From Megamerina dolium (Eukaryota; Arthropoda; Insecta; Diptera; Megamerinidae), in the NCBI GenBank assembly GCA_963854835.1, contig OY978525.1:83784333-83848332 (forward strand): 64,000 nt of DNA. Direction: 5' to 3'. Made by a program: the position numbers and the translations under genes. Below are positions 1 to 12,307 of this stretch, piece by piece. Numbering within the stretch: the first letter of the stretch is position 1; the number at the start of each line of letters is the position of its first letter. The notes below the pieces were generated by a model. It saw only the letters and a list, made by a program, of their open reading frames with translations, was not told the origin of the DNA and made no database searches.

Positions 1-282
1 GGATGTGTGTGGTATCAATAGTTTAATACCACAGCTTGTCATCCATATAAAGTGTAAGAACGAGTATTTAATATAAGGTAAAAGGAGTATTTAATGTCAC
101 ATAAATACCAATAATAACATATATCAGATCAGACATCAACCGAATGGTCAGATAGACAGACATATCGAATGAATCAAAAATGACAATATATAAAGGTATA
201 AAAAAAGGAAACACAAGAAGACAAGAACAGAAATATACTGTTTAATATGATCTAAACGATTAATGCGTAAAGAAACGGAATA

Positions 283-313
<31 letters not shown>

Positions 314-351
314 TGGTAGGTACCCAGTCGTAAATTTTGATGCGCATCTTA
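1..351. other. Unannotated flank with CA microsatellite
   Basis: AT-rich sequence with no coding potential that I can recognise. A perfect CA dinucleotide run lies at 287-313. The stretch ends at the TTA that flanks the MITE starting at 352. Confidence 0.6.
287..313. repeat. (CA)n microsatellite
   Basis: Thirteen or so uninterrupted CA units seen directly. Confidence 0.95.
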
Positions 352-879
352 TAGCCTAGACAGACGGCAGCCTAATTCCGGATTACCGAGTTAATTCGAA
401 TTAACTCGGGCATTAACTGCAGCTAATCCGCATAAACTCTATGAGTTAATTCTCAAAATAAAAGAGGATTAGGGCAATTTGCGATGGCAACACTGCTGAA
501 AATTGTCTATTGTGAATTTTTCTCCATCCATTTTACAAAATATTAGGTGTGTTCGCTAACAAAAAACTTTCAACAATTGTTAACAGTTTTCAACATGAAA
601 AGTCTTGGCGAACAAATAAATCCAGCTGTCAATTACGAACGGTGAATGTCAATTTACAAGTTTCTGATGGTTTTCAGTTCACGCACTTCTTGTAGATTTT
701 CTCATATCGAGAGTGATAGATGACAGAAATTGATAGTGATAGTAATGTAAGTGGACAGACCTAATAAAACAGCAATCAGACGTTTAGTTAATCCGCAATA
801 CTGCCGTCTGTCAGGTTATTATTTTATTCGGATTAAGTGCGCCGGTAATCCGGAATTAGGCTGTCGTCTGTCTAGGCTA
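352..879. mobile_element. Non-autonomous TIR element (MITE), PIF/Harbinger-like by TSD
   Basis: The two ends are inverted copies of one another over about 38 bp with few mismatches; the left end begins TAGCCTAGACAGACGGCAG and the right end is its complement ending at 879. Both sides are flanked by TTA (349-351 and 880-882). A 3-bp TTA duplication is characteristic of PIF/Harbinger elements, so that superfamily is inferred. The 528-bp interior has no transposase frame, so the copy must have been mobilised in trans. A small open frame at 751-996 runs across the right end and looks fortuitous. Confidence 0.8.
386..409. repeat. Perfect 24-bp palindrome inside the MITE
   Basis: The sequence from 386 to 409 equals its own reverse complement, centred on TTCGAA. 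It lies just inside the left terminal repeat and has no counterpart at the right end, so it arose or was lost on one side only. Confidence 0.9.
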
Positions 880-882
880 TTA

Positions 883-1943
883 GACTATATGAAAAGGAAG
901 CGCTTTTCTTTCGTATCTAAAGAGCTGATTTTGATGCGCTTCTTTCGTGCGCTTCGAGTGGGCAATAGGCAGCACTTCAAATCAGTAATTGCGTAAATCA
1001 AATCATTTCACACGTGAAGTTCAGCTGTTTTTGTCTTCCACACACACGAGCACACTGACATGGCAGAAGTATTCAGTTGGTATCAAACGTTCATCCGGTG
1101 AGGTTGTTCTCGTGTCTGGTTTGTTAAAATCGTTCGGCAACTAACTACATTACAATTTATCGCTAATGTTTATGATATAGAGAAAGAAAAATTCACATAG
1201 CGCAATTCCCGCTCTGCACTACAACATACCGAAATTGTAATAGTACGAGTGTGCCCATCAAAGCGCATCCAAAGCGCCTGCAAGGAAGCGAGAAGGAAGC
1301 GCTTCCTTGCAGTGACATGCCAATGTTAAATTCAGCACTATTTGAAGGGAGAGCGATGCACTTCAGTGCTATTTTAGAGCGCTTCAGAAGCGCTATTGAT
1401 GCGCTCCATTTCCAATTGGGTATGGACATGTATGCAAATGTATCTTCCCACATATGCATTTTATGCGATACGCGACAACGATGACGGTGAGTGTAGGCAA
1501 TAAGCCAACTGCTCCAATAGAAATCTAATGTTGTTGTTGTTGTTGTCATTGTCGCCTTCACGCAACTTATTCAATACGATTCTTCTCCATCCTTTACTAC
1601 ATATCTGTCTTGCATTACGAATGGCGTTATAGTACCAGTATATAATAATTGTATCGTAGAATTGCCAACAATCGCTAATATGTTTGTATAATATATGAAT
1701 AAATCGAGTGGGTAGTAGCGCAAACAACAGTTGCGTCGGCGTATATGTGAATTTTTGTAGCTGCTGCTGCCGCAATTCTTGTTGTTTTTATTGTTGTTGT
1801 TGGTGTTGTTACGAATGTTGTAGTTGCTTACCAAAATAGGTATCTAGCTATATGTACATTCAGCCGTAGTCATTTGCTATGGAGATTTTTTATTTTTGTC
1901 TGTCTTTGAAATGGAATAACAATGTAAAGTTACCTTTATATGA
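883..1943. other. Unannotated region with CAA runs and a GCGCTT-rich patch
   Basis: No convincing gene. AGCGCTT or AAGCGC words recur between about 893 and 1410. TTG/CAA runs occur at 1529-1546 and around 1778-1810; these create asparagine-rich antisense frames (for example 1571-1834 minus) that I regard as noise. A perfect hairpin is at 1278-1312. Confidence 0.6.
1278..1312. repeat. Perfect 13-bp hairpin
   Basis: The arm at 1278-1290 (CTGCAAGGAAGCG) is exactly complementary to 1300-1312, with a 9-nt loop. Confidence 0.9.
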
Positions 1944-2151
1944 GTGGGTGCCACAGCTGAATGTTTAGAGCGTTGGCCTTCTGATCTGTATGTCGTGCGA
2001 TCAATCCTCGGCTGAAACCTCGAAAAGATCTTTCGAACGATACCCAGCGATTGGCAAGCAATTGGCTATTTTTCCTGCAGTAACAATTTACCTGGAAACA
2101 TTTCTAAAAGAGCTCTGTGACAAAGTTCAGAAAAAGTGATGTCACAAAGGT
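1944..2151 (+). mobile_element. tRNA-derived SINE, old 5' part
   Basis: This is a diverged copy of the SINE best seen at 4563-4925. It keeps the start (GTGGGTGCC), the tRNA-like head with a degenerate B box, and the body words AAAAGATCTTTC, CTGTGACAAAG and AAAAGTGATGTCACAAAGG. It lacks the CCTTTGGGGC tail. The A box is mutated (ACAGCTGAATG). Confidence 0.8.
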
Positions 2152-2629
2152 ATAAATGTAAAAATTGTGATTAATGCATTTCCTTAAACTAAATAACAAT
2201 GAGTCTCCTCTTAATATACGATGATACAAGTAATATTCGGTGCCATTGCTTTTAAGATAAAACGGCAACTTTCTACAGGCATGTAGAAATGTACTCTCTT
2301 TTGCAATAACGTTAGTTTGAATTGTGCTTTAAAGTTGAGCAGATGTTAATGGCATGATCATGACGTAAGTTCTTTTTTTTTTTGGAGCAAGAAGTTTACC
2401 TTTTGAGTACTTTTATTTACTTCCGCGATTCGAATCAAATTAATTTATTTTCATTAATTGCGTTATAATACTCATGTAAGAACAAAATTTTTTTTCTTCA
2501 ATTAGCCGTTTTCGAACCTGGATACAGTACAGGTCAAACAATTTATTTTCATTCATTGCATTATAATTTCGAATCTTATATTTTAAATTTAAATGTACAA
2601 TTAAAATTTATATATTTTCTGCTACTCTC
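2152..2629. repeat. Dispersed repeat with short internal units, related to 44300-44660
   Basis: From about 2390 to 2615 the sequence carries two diverged units around AATTTATTTTCATTNATTGC followed by TTATAAT. Closely similar units recur at about 44300-44570. A B-box-like word on the minus strand (GGTTCGAAAAC) near 2505-2525 is matched by GGTTCGAATAC at 44567-44580. The family is unrecognised. No gene is visible. Confidence 0.6.
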
Positions 2630-3540
2630 TACAGAGCGATTTTTTAGCAACTTTCTTCTTGACAACATTGTTTTTGACAGCTCAGCTGTTTTCGTGTAAC
2701 ATGTTACTGTCAAACATGTTCAGTTTGGTCTATAATTTAACCTTGAATCGACTTACAAACGAACAACGCTTGCAGATTATTGAATTTGATTATCAAAATT
2801 CATGCTCGGTTAAGAAAGGAAAAGAATCTTGTGACTAAATTTCGCACCAAATTTACATTATTAGACATTAAAGCACCAACACGTATACGTAGAGAGCGGA
2901 CAGAGGAAAATATCGCAGCTGTATGCGCCAGTGGTGTTGATGACCGTGAATTATCGATTCGGCGCCGTTCGCAGCAATTGGGCCTCTGTTACTCCTCTGT
3001 TACGGTGTCATCATTGGCACGTACTTTTTCAAAGACGACGAAGGCAGGAACGTTACTGTGAATGGCGAGCGCTACCGTGCGATGATTACAAATTTTTGTT
3101 TGCCCAAAATGGAAGAGCTAGACTTGGCTAACATGTGGTTTCAACAAGACAGTGTCACATGCCACACAGCTCGCAGAACAATGGCCCAATTGAGAGGCAT
3201 TGGCAGCTTAGATCGTGCGATTTAACGCCTTTAGACTATTTTATGTGATGCTATGTTAAGGCTCATGTCTGCAAGCCCGTAATGGTTGCCGCACTCGAAG
3301 CTAATATTGAAGAATTTATTCGTGAGATACCGGCCGATATGTTGGAGAGAGTATGCCAAAATTGGACCCAGCGTATGAACCATTTGAGACACAGCCGTGG
3401 TCAACATTTACATGAAATCATCTTTGAACATTGAATTATATAGATCGTTCTATCGACTCAAATAAAGATTTTATACTTTTCTCTAAATTTTATGTGTCTT
3501 TTTTTTATCAAATCCGAAAGCTCTTAAAAATCACCCTGTA
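2630..3540 (+). mobile_element. Tc1/mariner-like DNA transposon, internally deleted
   Basis: The ends are imperfect inverted repeats: TACAGAGCGATTTTTTAGCA at the left, and the complement of TACAGGGTGATTTTTAAGAG at the right. TA occupies both extremities, as expected for a TA-targeting element. The 911-bp copy encloses a broken transposase on the same strand. An antisense element with the same transposase type lies at 57365-58020. Confidence 0.75.
2704..3436 (+). pseudogene. Tc1/mariner-like transposase remnant
   Basis: The N-terminal helix-turn-helix region is legible from about 2740 (LTNEQRLQIIEF). A second DNA-binding segment runs to about 3000 (RIRRERTEENIAAV, then SIRRRSQQLGL). The frame then jumps to FFKDDEGRNVTVNGERYRAM at about 3010-3085, so the region expected to hold the first catalytic aspartate is gone. 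The second-aspartate block is seen as MWFQQDSVTCHTAR (about 3130-3175). After that, stops and frameshifts disrupt a C-terminus that still reads PLDYF-like and NWTQRM-like. In intact relatives the protein is a cut-and-paste DDE recombinase; this copy cannot work. Confidence 0.75.
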
Positions 3541-3719
3541 TTATCAGCGACAACACCTAGCAATAATAAAATAAATGCAGGCGTACCAAAAATAAACTAA
3601 ATGATAAACAAATCAGCAGGGCACAACTGACTTCCCAATCTTATTAAAACGGTATACTTGTATACAATATACTTGAAAATTTCAACAAAAAGAAAAGAAA
3701 AACAAAAATTGCCTACATA

Positions 3720-4475
3720 TAAGGTGTAGTAAGAAGAATTATTTATTTATTATTATTATTATTTTTGTATTAAATTGAAGGTTTTATTTAGCATAGTTAG
3801 TATGATCCGATTTAGATCAAATATGCACCGTTTTGTTCTATAACTTATTGCCATTTTCAAGGTAATTTCATAATGCCACTCTCATAGAAACCCTCGTCCC
3901 TATTGGCATAAAATTGGGACAGTCGATTTTCACAAGCTTCTCTTGAGGCGAATTTTTCACCAGCAAAATCATTCGCCATAGACAGGAACAGGTAATAATC
4001 ACTTAGTGCCAGGTTCGGACTATAAGAACCTCCCTACTAAGCTCCCGGAACTTCTGGCGAGTCACTATCGATGTGTGTAGCCTGACGTTGTCCTGATGGA
4101 ACACAATTCCTCTCCTATTGGCAAAATCTGGCCGCTTCTGGGCGATTGCTTCCTTCAGACGGTCCAATTGTTGACAGTACAGATCCGAATTAAGAATTTG
4201 GCCGTAGGGGAGCAGCTCATATTCGACCACGACCGTTTTCGCTTGACGTTGTCATAAGTGACCCACTTTTCATCACCTGTAACCATCCGCTTCAGAAATG
4301 GATCGATTTTGTTGCGATTCAGCAGCGATTCGCAGATGGAAATTCGTTCCATGAGGTTTTTTTGCGTTAACTCGTGTGGCACCCATACATCGAGCTTCTT
4401 TTTGTAGCCAGCCTTATTTAAATGGTTCCAAACAGTTTTTTGTGCAATGTTTTGTTATATGAGTTTATTTTTGTT
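3720..4475 (-). mobile_element. mariner transposon remnant lacking its 5' third
   Basis: On the minus strand, sequence from about 4450 down to 3790 encodes most of a mariner transposase. The lower end (AGGTGTAGTAAGAAGAAT at 3723-3740) resembles the 3' end of the related deleted copy at 43157-43829. The 5' terminal repeat and N-terminal coding part are absent, so this looks truncated. Neighbouring sequence above 4475 is unrelated. Confidence 0.75.
3800..4450 (-). pseudogene. mariner transposase, central and C-terminal parts
   Basis: Blocks in order on the minus strand are a linker (WNHLNK-like, about 4430), PHELTQKNLMERISICESLL (about 4380-4320), FLKRMVTGDEKWVTYDN with the first catalytic aspartate in TGDEKW (about 4300-4245), YELLPYGQILNSDLYCQQLD (4220-4160) and GIVFHQDNVRLHTS with the second aspartate (about 4105-4070). 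The third-aspartate block is disrupted. The tail is still readable as SMANDFAGEKFASREACE-like sequence down to about 3840. The region between DNVKRKRSWS and YELLPYG is frameshifted, so it is read from two overlapping frames. Inactive. Confidence 0.85.
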
Positions 4476-4562
4476 CAGAAAAGAAGTTTGGCCTGGTGCC
4501 AACGCGAGCAATGTCAAACCTGACAGGCTAAACTATCTTCTATTTATCCGCGCCATACGAAT

Positions 4563-4925
4563 GGGTGCCGTAGCTCAGTGGTTAGTGTGTTCGCCTTCTG
4601 ATCTGTAGGTCGTGGTTCAATCCCCGGCTTATGCATAACAAATTTAGTATCGAAAAGATTTTTCTTTCGAACGATACCCACTTGTCGGCAAGCATTTGGC
4701 AATTCTTCCGACAGTAACAACTTGCCATGAAAAAGCTTCTAAAAGAACTCTGTGACAAAGCTCAGAAAAAGTGATGTCACAAAGGTTCTGCCGTTCGGAA
4801 CCGGCTAAAATAAGTATGTCCCTTCTAATACTGTCCAAATGTAAGACGCACAACAGTAATGGAAGAGCGGCTCGGCCAATAAGTCCTTTGGGGCTTTAAG
4901 TGCCACATATTTATTTTTTTTTTTT
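4563..4925 (+). mobile_element. tRNA-derived SINE, full-length reference copy
   Basis: This 363-bp element is flanked by the 8-bp duplication ATACGAAT (4555-4562 and 4926-4933). The head has polymerase III type 2 promoter elements: an A box TAGCTCAGTGGT (4571-4582) and a B box GGTTCAATCC (4614-4623). A tRNA-unrelated body follows. The 3' end carries CCTTTGGGGCTTTAAGTGCC and then a T-rich ATATTTATTTTTT tail. The anticodon arm is too decayed for me to name the source tRNA; a lysine-like origin is possible. Being non-coding, it depends on a partner LINE. Confidence 0.9.
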
Positions 4926-4933
4926 ATACGAAT

Positions 4934-5332
4934 AAAAAATACTCTTTTTTGCCGAAGATAAATACATTTTATCTAAAAAAGCATTGATTTATCTACAGCA
5001 ACTGCCAGTATATTATACTTATTAATTATATTAATTATACTTACATTAACTTCACTCGTTAAATCTCTTAGTACTCATATGTAATAAAGTCACACTATTG
5101 ATATGATCCAATTCAGTTTTCTTTGGTTAATTGCTAATTGATTAAAGGCTGATTAACTGCTATTGTAATGTCTCATCTACCTACTTAGACTGACACATAT
5201 GTATATATTCCGTAGGTTTTATGATTGTAAAAATTTACATACATATGCACACATGTTTTTTGGAATGATCGTCTTGCGAAACCTAAACACACTTATAATA
5301 TAAACAACAACATTGTACATTGACGACTCGTA
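4934..5332. other. Unannotated AT-rich region
   Basis: I see no coding frame or repeat family here. It ends at the inverted-repeat unit starting at 5333. Confidence 0.6.
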
Positions 5333-5513
5333 TGCGGAGCATACACGATCCAACCGTTGGTTCAACATGGGCATATTGGATAAACGGTTGTATCATGTAT
5401 AGTATTTTTCTACAACCAACTTTGATGTTGGTCCAACGGTTGAATTAAAACTAAAACATTTTAATCTTTGGTGCATGGAGTTTGCAGTTGTGCAATGAAT
5501 TGGATCGTGTATA

Positions 5514-5874
5514 GGATGCCGTAGCTCATTGATTAGTGTGTTGGCCTTCTGATATGTAGGTCGTGGTTCAATCCCCGGCTTATGCATAACAAATTTAGTA
5601 TCGAAAAGATTTTTCTTTGGAACGGTACCCACTTGTCGGCAAGCAATTGGCAATTCTTCCGACAGTAACAACTTGCCATGAAAAAGCTTCTAAAAAAACT
5701 CTGTGACAAAGCTCAGAATAAGTGATGTCACAAAGGTTCTGCCGTTCGAAATCGGCTAAAATAAGTAGGTCCCTTCTAATACTGTCCAAAATTTAACACG
5801 CACAACAGTAATGGAAGGGAAGCTCGGCCAAAAAGCGCTTTGGGGCTTCAAGTGCCATATATATTTTTTTTTTT
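5514..5874 (+). mobile_element. tRNA-derived SINE copy
   Basis: Near full length and about as well preserved as the 4563-4925 copy, with the A box (TAGCTCATTGATT, slightly mutated), B box GGTTCAATCC and the GGGGCTTCAAGTGCC tail followed by a T run. No clear target duplication is visible. It lies inside the inverted-repeat unit 5333-7859. Confidence 0.88.
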
Positions 5875-6006
5875 ATTGGCAGATTGTACAACAAGCTTTG
5901 TTTATATTTGCCGTTATAGTTGATTTCACGGAAACAGTTTTATCATCGAGTCCGTAATTTGCGAAGTGTTCAACGTTATGAATATGCAATAATAAAGTTG
6001 GACAAC

Positions 6007-7737
6007 CGACAAGAATGAGACTCGAAAATTCTTTGAAAAGATCAAGCGCCTGAGTGGAGGTTTAAATCCCGGAGCCTCTTCTTGTCGTGATGGAAATGGG
6101 AATCTGGTTACGGATGTCCAGAGTGTACTGAGCCTATGGAGGGAACACTTCTCCACGTTACTGAATGGCGATGCTACGAACAATTCCGCCAGTGGAGGAG
6201 AATGCCCGATAACCCCAATTACAGATGATGGTGTTGATGTTCCACCACCCGACTATGACGAGGTTGAAACGGCCATTTTAAGGCTGAAGAACAACAAAGC
6301 TGCAGGTGCTGATGGCCTGCCTGCCGAGTTGTTTAAGACCGGAGGCGATGAGCTGCTCACCCGCATGCACCAGCTCATAAGCAGAATATGGTCGGATGAA
6401 AGCATGCCTGATGATTGGAGGCTCAGTGTTCTCTGTCCTGTACATAAAAAAGGAGACCCCACAATTTGCGCCAACTACCGTGGAATAAGTCTCCTGAGCA
6501 TCGCGTACAAGGTTCTTATCAGTGTGGCTTCAGACCTGGTAAATCCACCATCGACCAGATTTTCACACTGCGCCAAATCCTGGAGAAGACCCAAGAAAAA
6601 CAGATCGACACACACCACCTATTTGTTGATTATAAAGCCGCTTTCGACAGTCCGGTAAGGGATTACCTCTACGCAACAATGTCTGAGTTCGGTATTCCTG
6701 CAAAGCTCATTCGACTTTGTAGAATGACACTGCATAACTCCCGTTGTGCAGTGAAAATTGGGAAGGACCTCTCCGCATCGTTTAATACCGAACGGGGTTT
6801 CAGACAAGGTGATTCGTTATCGTGCGATTTCTTCAATCTTATTATGGAGAAAATAATACGAGCTGCTGATCTACGACATAATGGCACTATCTTCAACAAA
6901 AGTGTCATGCTGTTAGCGTATGCCGACGATATTGACATAATCGGCATGAACACGAGAGCAGTCAGTGCAGCATTCTCAGAGTTGGAAAGAGAGTCGCGTC
7001 GGATGGGTCTCACGGTGAACGAGGGCAAGACGAAGTATCTAGTGTCAACAAACAAAGAGTCCCGGCGTCTTGGACAGCACGTCACTGTTGACAACTACGC
7101 TTTTGAAGTAGTAAGGGACTTTGTCTATCTTGGAACCAGCATTAACAGCAGTAATGACGTCAGCTTGGAGATCATGCGTAGGATAACTCTTGCTAACAGG
7201 TGTTACTTTGGGCTGAGTAAGCAATTGAGAAGTCGAGCCCTCTCTCGAAGAACGAAAACTACACTCTACAAGTCTCTCATCATGCCTGTCCTAACATATG
7301 GCGCTGAAGCCTGGACAATTTCCACCTCGGATGAGCGAATACTTGGAGTTTTCGAGAGAAAAGTCCTACGCAAGATCTTTGGACCTATTTGCGTTGGTGG
7401 CGAGTACCGAATAAGGTACAACCATGAGCTGTACGAGCTGTATGCCGATATTGACATAGTAAAGCGCATCAAAATCCAGCGGCTGCGCTGGCTAGGTCAT
7501 GTCGAGCGAATGGAAGAACACGCTCCAGCTAAGAAGGTGTTATATTCGGAACCCGCTGGAGGACGACGCAAAAGAGGAAGACCAAACCTCCGGTGGAAAG
7601 ACCAAGTACTGGAGAACCTGACGGCGCTTGGAATTTCTAACTGGCGCCAGCTAGCGAAGAACAGAGATGGCTGGCGAAGCATGTTATTTTCGGCCTAAAT
7701 CGATATTCGGTTGTTATGGCCACATAAGTAAGTAAGT
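6007..7737 (+). mobile_element. RTE-like LINE copy A, 5'-truncated, with TSD
   Basis: A 13-bp duplication AAAGTTGGACAAC flanks the copy (5994-6006 and 7738-7750). The 3' end is a short AAGT tandem repeat in place of poly(A), as in RTE-type LINEs. The 5' end starts within the linker upstream of the reverse transcriptase. Compared with copy B (34669-37238), about 60 bp are missing near 6510, where GTTCT joins TATCAG. Confidence 0.9.
6010..7698 (+). pseudogene. RTE-like reverse transcriptase, frameshifted
   Basis: From 6010 the frame reads ETRKFFEKIKRLSGG and continues through the fingers (PAELFKTGGDELLTRMHQL, WRLSVLCPVHKKGDP, NYRGISLLS). The roughly 60-bp deletion near 6510 removes the CERLKPML segment and shifts the frame. 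The second frame (6466-7698) contains the palm (FVDYKAAFDSPV), RGFRQGDSLSCDFFNL, the catalytic LLAYADDIDIIG at about 6910-6945, the thumb, and a C-terminal RLRWLGHVERMEEHAPAKKV plus GRPNLRWKDQV segment, ending at 7698. The endonuclease domain is missing by 5' truncation. The frame after the deletion is otherwise clean, so this copy looks rather young. Confidence 0.88.
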
Positions 7738-7859
7738 AAAGTTGGACAACGCATTGTACATCGTGTTGATACGTGTATACTAAACAGCCATCCAACTCAT
7801 TGTACAATGTTTTTAAACAACGGTTGGAGCATGTGTGCATTATGGGTGTATACTCTGCA

Positions 7860-10239
<2,380 letters not shown>

Positions 10240-10738
10240 AATTAACTTTCAGTACAGCAAATAGGCTGCATGCCTATTATGCAGTAGGCAAGCTAAACTG
10301 CAGACAAATCCAAAAATAATTATAATGCAAGAGCCATGGGTACATGCAAAGCGCTTATGTGGCTTAGGAGGAATTAAAAGGAGCTCCACCCTTCATGTAG
10401 AAGGGGGGGCTCCACGTTCGTGCATCATAATGCCGCATGTGGTTGACTGCACGGTCTTGAGGCAGTTTTGTTGTCAAGACATAGTTGCAGTCAAAATCAA
10501 ATACCGCAATATGGGAAGTGTAGAAGTGGTATCGGCTTACTTACCATATGATGCCTTAGCGCCACCTCCACCCAAAGAATTGGTGGGACTAATAGTGGGA
10601 TGTGATGCTAATTTCCAGAACACTATTTGGGGTAGCAGTAAATGCAACTACAGGGGAGCCAAAATCACACATAATGTTGGCAACAGCCCGACTTGTGCGA
10701 CTGCCAGGAGACAAGAGGTAATTGATCTGACTCTATGA
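10240..10738 (+). pseudogene. LOA-type LINE endonuclease fragment
   Basis: The frame from about 10300 reads MQEPWV, AKRLCGLGG, PRSCIIMPH, FCCQDIVAVKIKYRN, VVSAYLPYDALAPPPPKEL, LIVGCDANFQNTIWGSS and RQEVIDLTL. These are the ordered blocks of an APE-type endonuclease; GCDAN and WGSS are the same motifs seen in the copies at 16098 and 42100. Several blocks are shortened by internal deletions and there is no reverse transcriptase. It is a dead fragment with undefined ends. Confidence 0.75.
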
Positions 10739-11027
10739 AATAGCTCAAATAGTCCTCATTCTTAAAAACTTAAACAGCGAAAGCATAATATCGTGCTTAC
10801 ACATCGTTAGAGTTGGTGTGACAACGCGAAGGCAAACTACACACTCTTCTTCATAAAGAAACTAAGACGATCGCATATAATTGGTTGTTTTCTGCATTAC
10901 TTTGTAGCTAGCTAACGGTCAGAACGAATAAATCGACTAAAAGTTAATTTATTTAGTAGTCACGCTACAAAAATCTGACTGAGTATGTATGAAGTTGGCT
11001 TATCTGATGAAATATGTAAACATTATA

Positions 11028-11230
11028 TCCGGCAGCAACAATTTGCCATGAAAAAGCTTCTAAAATAACTCTGTGACAAAGCTCAGAAAAAGTGGTATTA
11101 AGAGGGTTTGGACGTACGGAAACGGATAAAATAAGTAGAACCCTCTAATACTGTAAAACAAATTTAACGCGCACAACATTACTTGAAAAAGCCCTTTGGG
11201 GCTTATATGTGCCACGTATTAATTTTTTTT
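11028..11230 (+). mobile_element. tRNA-derived SINE, 3' part
   Basis: Matches the body and tail of the SINE (CCGGCAGCAACAATTTGCC, CTGTGACAAAGCTCAG, CCCTTTGGGGCTTA, GTGCCACGTATT). The tRNA-like head is missing, and the TGATGTCACAAAGG block is replaced, so this is 5'-truncated and old. Confidence 0.85.
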
Positions 11231-12209
11231 ATATGTAATGCCACACGGTTGATATGTAATTTCCTTTTTCGTATTATTTTATCATTTTCATTTCGGTTTT
11301 CTTTATCGTCTAATGAATTTATGGAGAGAGACATCTTTTCAGACGTAAGAAGAGAGAGCTAGAAAGACGCGAGTGTAAGGGGATAGAGATGTGTAGAGAC
11401 AGCAATGAGACTCAAAAATACTTTGAGAAGTTCAAACGCCTGAGTGGCGGTTTAAATTCCGGAGCCTCTTCGTGTCGTGGCAAGAAAGGGAATCTGGTTA
11501 CAGATGTCTAGAGTATAATGAGCTCATGGTAGGAACACATCTCCACATTACTGAATGGCGACGCCGCGAACAATCTCGCCAGTGGAGGAGATCTCCCGAA
11601 CTACCAAAGCACGGAAGATGGTCTAGATGTGCCACCACAAGACCATGACGAGGTCAGAGTGGAAATTTCGAAGCTGAAAAATGGAGACACCACAATTTGC
11701 GCCGTGGAATAAGTCTTTTTCGCATCACATACAAGGTTTTATCGAGCGTACTGTGTGAAAGATTAAAGCCTATGCTTAACAACCTGGTAGGACCTTATCA
11801 GTATGACTTCATCGACCAGATTTTCACATTACGTTTTTTTGGAGAAGATCCAAGAAAAACAGAATGACACACACTATCTATTTGTTGATTATAAAGCCGC
11901 TTTTGACAGTCCGATAAAGGATTACCTCTACGCAACGATATCTAAATTCGGTATACCTGCGAATCTCATTCGTCTTTGCAGAATGACACTGTGTAACTCC
12001 CGTTGTGCAGTGAAAATTGGAAAGGACCTCCCCCGCCTTTTAAAACCAAACGAGGCTTCAGATAAGGTGATTTGTTATCGTGCGACTTCTTCAATCTTAT
12101 TATGGAGCTGCTGATCTACGACATAATGGCACTATATTCACTACCTTCATGCCGATGACATTGACATAATCCGCATGAACACTCAAACAGTCAGTGCAGC
12201 ATTCTCAGA

Positions 12210-12239
12210 GACGCGACTCTCTAGAAAGAGAGTCGCGTC
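12210..12239. repeat. Templated palindrome 1 in RTE-like copy D
   Basis: Arms 12210-12222 and 12227-12239 are perfect 13-bp complements with the loop AGAA. Copies A and B have only the right arm (AGAGAGTCGCGTC), so the left arm is an inverted copy that was added here. Confidence 0.9.
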
Positions 12240-12307
12240 GAATGGACATCAAGGTGACCGAGGACGAAGTACCTAATATCAACAAACAAAGAGTCCCAGC
12301 GTCTTGA

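Larger units (their letters stand above)
5333..7859. mobile_element. MITE-like inverted-repeat unit split by a SINE and an LINE
   Basis: The left end TGCGGAGCATACAC (5333-5346) with CAACCGTTG at 5351-5359 is mirrored at the right end by CAACGGTTG (7818-7826) and GTGTATACTCTGCA (7846-7859). Subtracting the SINE at 5514-5874 and the RTE-like insertion with its 13-bp duplication leaves roughly 420 bp, a normal MITE size. I find no convincing flanking duplication, so the superfamily is open and the edges may be incomplete. Confidence 0.5.

Noticed and set aside
1193..1834. Minus-strand frames of 87-122 codons with Asn/Thr runs
   Set aside because: Driven by TTG/CAA repeats; no domain, splice support or conserved motif.
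4644..4853. Minus-strand frames containing ILAGSERQN-like sequence, repeated at 5595, 41526, 45326 and 53755
   Set aside because: They are translations of the non-coding tRNA-derived SINE.
6669..7094. 141-codon antisense frame, also seen at 35313-35738
   Set aside because: Exact shadow of the RTE-like RT coding strand; appears wherever the LINE does.
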